A DNA stretch of 64,000 nt from Shewanella subflava (lineage in GTDB: Bacteria > Pseudomonadota > Gammaproteobacteria > Enterobacterales > Shewanellaceae): contig NZ_JAPDMX010000030.1 of the NCBI RefSeq assembly GCF_025971955.1, positions 174,781 through 238,780 of the forward strand, written 5' to 3'. This document shows, piece by piece, positions 59,228 to 64,000 of the stretch; position 1 is the stretch's first letter; each line of letters starts with the position of its first letter. Below the pieces are notes generated by a model. It did not search any database, was not told where the DNA came from, and worked only from the letters and a program-made list of their open reading frames with translations. A program made the translations under genes and the position numbers.

Positions 59228-59338
59228 AATCACCTCCTACACAATTTGTAATGATTATGTTCTATTGCGATCCGACATAATAATTTATAGTACACGCAAT
59301 GCAGTAAAACAGATCAACCTAACGAGAAAATCGCTTTA

Positions 59339-59914
59339 ATGAATTTTTTTAAATTGTCATTTATCCCATTATTAGGCGTGCTGATCTTAGCAACTGCCTT
59401 GCCTTGTTACAGCAGCACTCAAGTGGACAATGACAAACTCAATCAAAATTACCAGTTTATTTCGCAAGGGTTTCAACAGCTCAATATGGATATTGTTAAT
59501 CACATTTATCTTGATGATGCTGTGTATATTTCTGAGACACAAGACAAAGATATTGTTATTGGTCGCCGAAATATTATCGATTTATACCAGAAATTCTTCA
59601 ATAAAATCCGTCATAAACAAGCTAAAATTGAAATTGATTTTCGAGTAGTAATGAGACAGTTGTCTGATAACCAATCAACTGATGTGGGTTATTACTTGGT
59701 AAAATTCCACCCTGGTGAAGAGTCAGGCGAACCAGTAAGTGAATTTGCTGGAAAGTTTGTTACTGTGTCAACACGAACCTCAACGGGTGAATGGAAAATC
59801 AGTATCGATGCTAACACCCGCTCTAAACCCGAGTTTTATTATAGCGCCAAGCCGATGCCAAATTGGTATTATGGTCGCCAATTTATACAACAGATTTCAC
59901 CACAATCAGAATGA
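59339..59914 (+). CDS. Exported SnoaL/NTF2-like protein of unknown function
   Basis: A 191-residue protein with a signal peptide ([19 protein letters not shown]). The mature part looks like a small alpha+beta cone: an N-terminal helix ([25 protein letters not shown]), [15 protein letters not shown], then long strands ([47 protein letters not shown]), as in SnoaL/NTF2-like domains. No catalytic residues can be named. Its stop overlaps the ychJ start (ATGA), suggesting coupling. Confidence 0.75.
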   Translation: MNFFKLSFIPLLGVLILATALPCYSSTQVDNDKLNQNYQFISQGFQQLNMDIVNHIYLDDAVYISETQDKDIVIGRRNIIDLYQKFFNKIRHKQAKIEIDFRVVMRQLSDNQSTDVGYYLVKFHPGEESGEPVSEFAGKFVTVSTRTSTGEWKISIDANTRSKPEFYYSAKPMPNWYYGRQFIQQISPQSE

Positions 59915-60420
59915 AAGTATTGTCACAACCCAACCTGTGTCCCTGTAACAGTAAATTAGCTTACCAAGATTGTTGCTATGGGCTTCACACCAACACCCAA
60001 CAAGCCGACAGCGCTGAGCAATTGATGCGTTCACGTTATTGTGCTTTTGTGGTTAATGCATTTGAATATCTCATTCAAACACACCATCCAACCTATCTCA
60101 ATGGCTTAACGGCAGAACAACTTGCACAAGGTGATACGCAGTGGTTAGGGTTAACTGTATTAGAACATGGATTGATTGAGCAACACCACTCAGATTTTGT
60201 GGCAGATTTAATTGATAGCCCACAAGCCTTTGTAACCTTTAAAGCCTGGTATAAGCACGATAAAAGTGTGGATGCCATTTTTGAACGTTCTCATTTTGTA
60301 CAACAACATGGTCAGTGGTTTTACACCCAAGGGGTTCAAATGGAAGCGGCTTTACCTAAGCGTAATGACGCTTGTGTTTGTCATAGCGGTAAAAAGTTTA
60401 AGCAGTGCTGCAGTAGATAA
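59911..60420 (+). CDS. ychJ: YchJ-family (UPF0225) SEC-C motif protein
   Basis: A 169-residue protein with zinc-binding SEC-C motifs at both ends: [16 protein letters not shown] at the start and [14 protein letters not shown] at the end. The central YchJ domain follows [26 protein letters not shown]. The family is widespread, and its function is not defined. ATG 59911 overlaps the upstream stop and gives the family length; the longer frame from 59863 is rejected. Confidence 0.9.
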   Translation: MKVLSQPNLCPCNSKLAYQDCCYGLHTNTQQADSAEQLMRSRYCAFVVNAFEYLIQTHHPTYLNGLTAEQLAQGDTQWLGLTVLEHGLIEQHHSDFVADLIDSPQAFVTFKAWYKHDKSVDAIFERSHFVQQHGQWFYTQGVQMEAALPKRNDACVCHSGKKFKQCCSR

Positions 60421-60464
60421 AAGTAAAAATTAGCAAGCTAAATTAGCGGCTTAAATCAAACTCA

Positions 60465-62681
60465 TTATTGCAGTTTAGTCAAAATTAAGTTGTTGAAATC
60501 ATTAACCCGAATTGCAGGGCTGTATAAGAATCCCTGCGCATGCTCGCAAGATATTTGCTCAAGAAAGACTTCTTGTTCCATTGTTTCTACGCCTTCTGCA
60601 GTAATTGAGATATTCAATGCTTTGGCCATAGCGATAATTGCACTGACAATTTCACGGCTTTGTTTGCTAGATGAGATATCCATGATAAACGATCGATCGA
60701 TTTTAAGTTTGGTAATTGGGAACTGTTTCAGGTATTTCATTGAACTGTAGCCTGTTCCGAAATCATCAATTGCAATACCAACCCCCAAATCAGCTAATTC
60801 CTGGCATAGATTGCTGGCATATCGAATATCGCCCATTAATTCAGTTTCAGTAATTTCAAGAATTAAACTTTTGGGTTTAATACGATAGCGGTTCAACAAA
60901 TCCCATACTTGCTCAAAAAGATCGCCGCTGAAAAATTGCCTTGCAGCAACGTTAACATGCATTGTGATATCAACATTTTTATGCTGCCATAGGTTAAGTT
61001 GTTTACAAGCGTTTTCAAGCACCCAGGCACCTAACGCATTAATCATGCCTGATTGTTCTGCAATATCAATGAATGCACCTGGATAAAGCACCCCTTTTTT
61101 AGGATGGTTCCATCTAATTAACGCTTCGGCGCCAATATAACGATGATTTTGGAGATCCATTAATGGTTGATAATACAACTCAAATTGACGACCTTTGATG
61201 GCATACTGCAGGTCTTTTTCAATTGCAGCGTTATTTTTAAATTGTGCCAGTAAATCCTGGTTGAAAAATTGATAGTGTTCTAGTGATTTTCTCTTGGCGT
61301 ATTGTAAAGCAATATCTGCACAGGATAATGGCGGAAAATAATCAAGTACAGATGCAATGTCGACAACTGCAATTGCAGGTTTGGGCTCAACTCTTTCACG
61401 GTTTATGACGGCAAATGCAGACAAGTTAGCCATCAATTTACTCACCAAATCATCTAGTGCGATTTCATCAGACACTTTAGGAAGTAAAATACAAAACTCG
61501 TCACTGCCTATTCGCGCGACATCTATTGCTTGATGGTTTGCGCCAAAGTGTTTCAAGCGCCTCGCCACTTCGATTAATAAAGAGTCGCCTTGTTCATGGC
61601 CATGGGAATCATTAAAACGTTTAAAACCTAATAGATCGACAAGCAATAAGACTCCATCAGTTGCCCTATCAAGTATTGGTGTGAAAAAAGAGCGATTATG
61701 TAATCCGGTTAAACTACAGTGCCATGCTAAGCGCTCTAACTCAGCTTTGTGATTAAATTCAGAGGAAATATCATAACTAGAAACCAACGCATAGCTGTTG
61801 CCTAATTGGGTCGTAAAACCTGTTACGTGGTAATGTAACCAATACTCTCGGTTATCTAAGCGTTTAAGCTTAATATCGCCGACCACACTTTCATTCTTAG
61901 CCAACTTATCCAGTACATATTGCAGTACGTCAGGTTTGTTACGAAAAATATCAAGATTCATCACGCTATGGTGTTCAATATCAGTACGTAACAGCCCTGT
62001 CATCTTTTGATGTGCAAAATTGACGTACTCCACCATTAAAGTATCAAGATTAACAATCATCACCACATGATCTGAATGCTCGGCAGCGTTACGCAGTAAA
62101 TTGATTTGTTCAGACTTATCGTAGGAATAACGGGTGGCAAGGGTTAGCGCTAGCTGATCGGCACACTGAATAACGATTTGAACTTGATCATGTAACCATT
62201 CGAATTCATCTTTAAACTCAATGGTTAATACACCTTCAATATGACCATTGATCCGTATAGCTACATTCAAGGTGCTATGGATTAAATGATGTTGATAATA
62301 ATCAAATGAATGAATTAGCTGAGATTGGGCGGTAATGGTTTGGGCAGCAATAAAACGATGACGTCGTAACTCATCAAAAAAGCTAAATTGAATTTCAGAT
62401 TCTTGGGGATCAAAAGTAGGCTTTGAATTTTCTAAACCGGCGGCACAATAATGAGCGATGAGTCTTTTGGAGCAGGAATTAAATGCTGTTTGATCATTTT
62501 CAGTGACTGAGTGTTCACCATTAAATTTTTCGTCGAACAGCCAAACAGAAACAGAGGAAGCAACAAAATGTTCCTGCAAAAGTCTACTAACCAGTTCAGA
62601 GGTTTTCGTAAAATTCCCCTGCTGTTTTGCACTAGAGTTTACAATTAACTCTAACAGGTGCCGGTTCTGTTCTTGTGTCAT
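60465..62681 (-). CDS. GAF-PAS-GGDEF-EAL cyclic-di-GMP protein
   Basis: A cytoplasmic 738-residue signalling protein with no membrane span. GAF-like (about 20-185), PAS (about 195-310), GGDEF (about 315-480) and EAL (about 487-735) domains follow in order. The diguanylate cyclase motif reads GSDEF (392-396), a change that often, but not always, weakens synthesis. The phosphodiesterase site looks complete: EAL (519-521), the Asn in HVNVAARQF, EITETELM, IDDFGTGYSS, KIDRSFI, and AEGVET. It most probably degrades c-di-GMP. Transcribed alone. Confidence 0.92.
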   Translation of the reverse strand: MTQEQNRHLLELIVNSSAKQQGNFTKTSELVSRLLQEHFVASSVSVWLFDEKFNGEHSVTENDQTAFNSCSKRLIAHYCAAGLENSKPTFDPQESEIQFSFFDELRRHRFIAAQTITAQSQLIHSFDYYQHHLIHSTLNVAIRINGHIEGVLTIEFKDEFEWLHDQVQIVIQCADQLALTLATRYSYDKSEQINLLRNAAEHSDHVVMIVNLDTLMVEYVNFAHQKMTGLLRTDIEHHSVMNLDIFRNKPDVLQYVLDKLAKNESVVGDIKLKRLDNREYWLHYHVTGFTTQLGNSYALVSSYDISSEFNHKAELERLAWHCSLTGLHNRSFFTPILDRATDGVLLLVDLLGFKRFNDSHGHEQGDSLLIEVARRLKHFGANHQAIDVARIGSDEFCILLPKVSDEIALDDLVSKLMANLSAFAVINRERVEPKPAIAVVDIASVLDYFPPLSCADIALQYAKRKSLEHYQFFNQDLLAQFKNNAAIEKDLQYAIKGRQFELYYQPLMDLQNHRYIGAEALIRWNHPKKGVLYPGAFIDIAEQSGMINALGAWVLENACKQLNLWQHKNVDITMHVNVAARQFFSGDLFEQVWDLLNRYRIKPKSLILEITETELMGDIRYASNLCQELADLGVGIAIDDFGTGYSSMKYLKQFPITKLKIDRSFIMDISSSKQSREIVSAIIAMAKALNISITAEGVETMEQEVFLEQISCEHAQGFLYSPAIRVNDFNNLILTKLQ

Positions 62682-62879
62682 TATTTTCCCGAAAAGACAT
62701 CGTGCATTGCTGCTCTGCTGAATTATTGATCTAGTTACCCAGTAGTAACTTGCAGATATTCAATGGCACCCATTGGGAGCTTAATAAAAAGCTTATCGTT
62801 AAACCTTCATTTTATTAGGGTTATTATATGTCTGTTTTGCGTTAGATTATACCGCAAATTATATTAGTGTAACCTTAAT

Positions 62880-63179
62880 TCAGCATCTATTTTCAAGTTG
62901 AAACAACATTTTTTCAACTGTTACCGAAAAAGTCATTGTCAACTTGATGCTATTTTCTAAATCAGTCATGTGGATAATGACGTGTTCAAACCGCTCAGTC
63001 GCTTTATTGGCAATATTCTGTGCATCATTTTTAGCATTTTCGCCATTAAAAACTAACGTTAACTCTGTATCATGCTCATCAATTACGGTACCTATATCCA
63101 CAAAACTGCCGCAGTCGGAGCAAGTATCATTTACATTTTGCTGTTGTTCACGAATTTTGTTGACCATCTGGTTTATCAC
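62880..63179 (-). CDS. YfcZ/YiiS-like (DUF406) small protein
   Basis: A 99-residue cytoplasmic protein resembling the YfcZ/YiiS family: CSDCGSFVDIGTVID near residue 20, an alternating helical middle, and SVTVEKMLFQLENR at the end. Function unknown. A GTG start at 63179 or ATG at 63167 are both possible; neither has a strong SD. Similarity is judged by eye. Confidence 0.65.
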   Translation of the reverse strand: MINQMVNKIREQQQNVNDTCSDCGSFVDIGTVIDEHDTELTLVFNGENAKNDAQNIANKATERFEHVIIHMTDLENSIKLTMTFSVTVEKMLFQLENRC

Positions 63180-63303
63180 TCTTTTTTGCTAGCAAACTAA
63201 GAAAACATCATAAGCTAGCTTGGCTTAAATTGCTTATGCTTAGCTCACATATCTTTAGGGCAATGAAGTTTCGAACAAAAATATCAATCCTGAATTGGAT
63301 TGA

Positions 63304-63798
63304 TTACGCTGTTAATAGCATAGTGTTGCTTATTTGGCGTTGCCGCTCTAATTGCTCGATGAAATGCATATCTTCAGGAATATCTGGTTGAATTGAGTTA
63401 TTTTCGTATTTTGCTCTAATTAACGCACTCGTGTTACTTAACACTTGAGCAATGCCGTCTTGATATTTGCCACGAATGACGATCGCTTCTGGTGTTAAAT
63501 TTTGTTGCAGATGAAATTGGCACAGGCCTTGGGTTTGAAATACGGCGGCATTGTCGTTGTGTTGACACATTTGAGAGAGATCATCAACTAACGCTTGTGG
63601 CTGTGGCAACTCAAATTTTTTATACAGTTTTTGATCAATTGATAAATCGGTATCGATTTGAAACTGTGCCATGTCTGCACTATCGGCAGAAAGCATCGCC
63701 AACAGCAAACCAAACTCGCCTCGACGCTGATGCTCAACGGCCGCATTTAAACGACTGCCTAACTGTAATTCATTAACCAGCAGTGACTCAATTTGCAT
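63304..63798 (-). CDS. Conserved protein of unknown function, 164 residues
   Basis: A soluble 164-residue protein that begins MQIESLLVNELQLGSRLNAAVEHQRRGEFGLLLAMLSAD, mostly helical, with no signal or membrane segment. It may belong to the VC2046/SO_2500 group of conserved Vibrio and Shewanella proteins, which is recalled, not checked. No function is known. It precedes the tRNA-Tyr gene on the other strand. Confidence 0.7.
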   Translation of the reverse strand: MQIESLLVNELQLGSRLNAAVEHQRRGEFGLLLAMLSADSADMAQFQIDTDLSIDQKLYKKFELPQPQALVDDLSQMCQHNDNAAVFQTQGLCQFHLQQNLTPEAIVIRGKYQDGIAQVLSNTSALIRAKYENNSIQPDIPEDMHFIEQLERQRQISNTMLLTA

Positions 63799-63879
63799 AT
63801 TAAAACAACACTATTACGACTCAATGCTATTTTATCGACCAAACGCACCCTAACTTTAATAAAATTTTCATTTTTTGAC

Positions 63880-63908
63880 TTTACATATAATGGGTTTCTG
63901 TCTACTAT
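63880..63908 (+). promoter_or_regulatory. Promoter of tRNA-Tyr
   Basis: TTTACA and TACTAT separated by 17 bases and followed by a GC-rich discriminator (GGCGGCCGC), typical of stable RNA promoters, about 15 bases before the tRNA. Confidence 0.65.
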
Positions 63909-63923
63909 GGCGGCCGCAATTGA

Positions 63924-64000
63924 GGAGGGGTTCCCGAGTGGCCAAAGGGATCAGACTGTAAATCTGACGGCTCAGCCTTCGAAGGTTCGAATCCTTCTCC
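63924..64000 (+). tRNA. tRNA-Tyr (anticodon GTA), 3' end cut by the window
   Basis: Acceptor GGAGGGG, a D arm, anticodon loop CTGTAAA (GTA), a long variable arm and T arm GAAGGTTCGAATCCTTC are visible. The last acceptor bases and CCA lie outside the window. Confidence 0.95.

Noticed and set aside
63875..63891. TTGACT with TATAAT as the tRNA-Tyr promoter
   Set aside because: The two boxes are only 5 bases apart; TTTACA-N17-TACTAT fits better.

Overview
The window looks like a chromosomal segment of a marine Shewanella or a close relative. The evidence is the EarP/EF-P pair with Arg32 as acceptor, a HexR-type Entner-Doudoroff cluster, a periplasmic tetraheme cytochrome next to a Tat-exported fumarate-reductase-like flavoprotein, PsrA with a FadE-like dehydrogenase, many secreted peptidases, and moderately AT-rich DNA. 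Species assignment is inference. The window opens inside flavodoxin (fldA) and closes inside a tRNA-Tyr gene.

Layout. 1-7.1 kb: fldA end, an alpha/beta-hydrolase-like protein, earP-efp, alaA, a yfbR-like nucleotidase with an altered HD motif, and a 470-residue protein of unknown function. 7.4-19.9 kb: one long minus-strand glycogen operon, malQ-glgB-glgX-glgP-glgC-glgA. 20.2-25.4 kb: fadH, sppA, ansA. 25.7-29.4 kb: a two-subunit (split) flavocytochrome c system with LysR and TetR regulators. 29.4-30.9 kb: a small accessory block of minus-strand genes separated by attC-like palindromes, which reads as an integron-type cassette array with no integrase in the window. 31.1-43.0 kb: housekeeping and peptidase genes (yeaC, M14 carboxypeptidase, orphan response regulator, DUF885 lipoprotein, rhlE-like helicase, tRNA-Ser, MarC-family protein, S9 peptidase, class I fumarase). 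43.2-52.6 kb: pabB, then eda-edd-pgl-zwf (minus strand), divergent hexR, and pykA. 53.5-64 kb: psrA-fadE, an M2 peptidase, smrA, ychJ, a GAF-PAS-GGDEF-EAL protein, two small conserved proteins and tRNA-Tyr.

How the genes fit together. Carbon storage (glg), the Entner-Doudoroff and oxidative pentose entry (zwf-pgl-edd-eda), pyruvate kinase and HexR form a central-carbon block; HexR-like palindromes lie before zwf, hexR and pykA. Fatty-acid breakdown is represented by fadH and psrA-fadE, with a PsrA-like site before psrA. Four exported or lipoprotein-type peptidases (SppA, DUF885, S9, M2) and asparaginase suggest peptide and amino-acid use.

The least expected content is (i) the attC-like cassette block with a C-H-D triad protein, and (ii) a family of four dispersed repeats of about 175-195 bp, at about 7.3, 29.5, 44.8 and 52.8 kb. 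Each copy lies between convergent genes. Each carries a fixed hairpin, a variable hairpin whose pairing is kept although its sequence changes, and a terminal hairpin.
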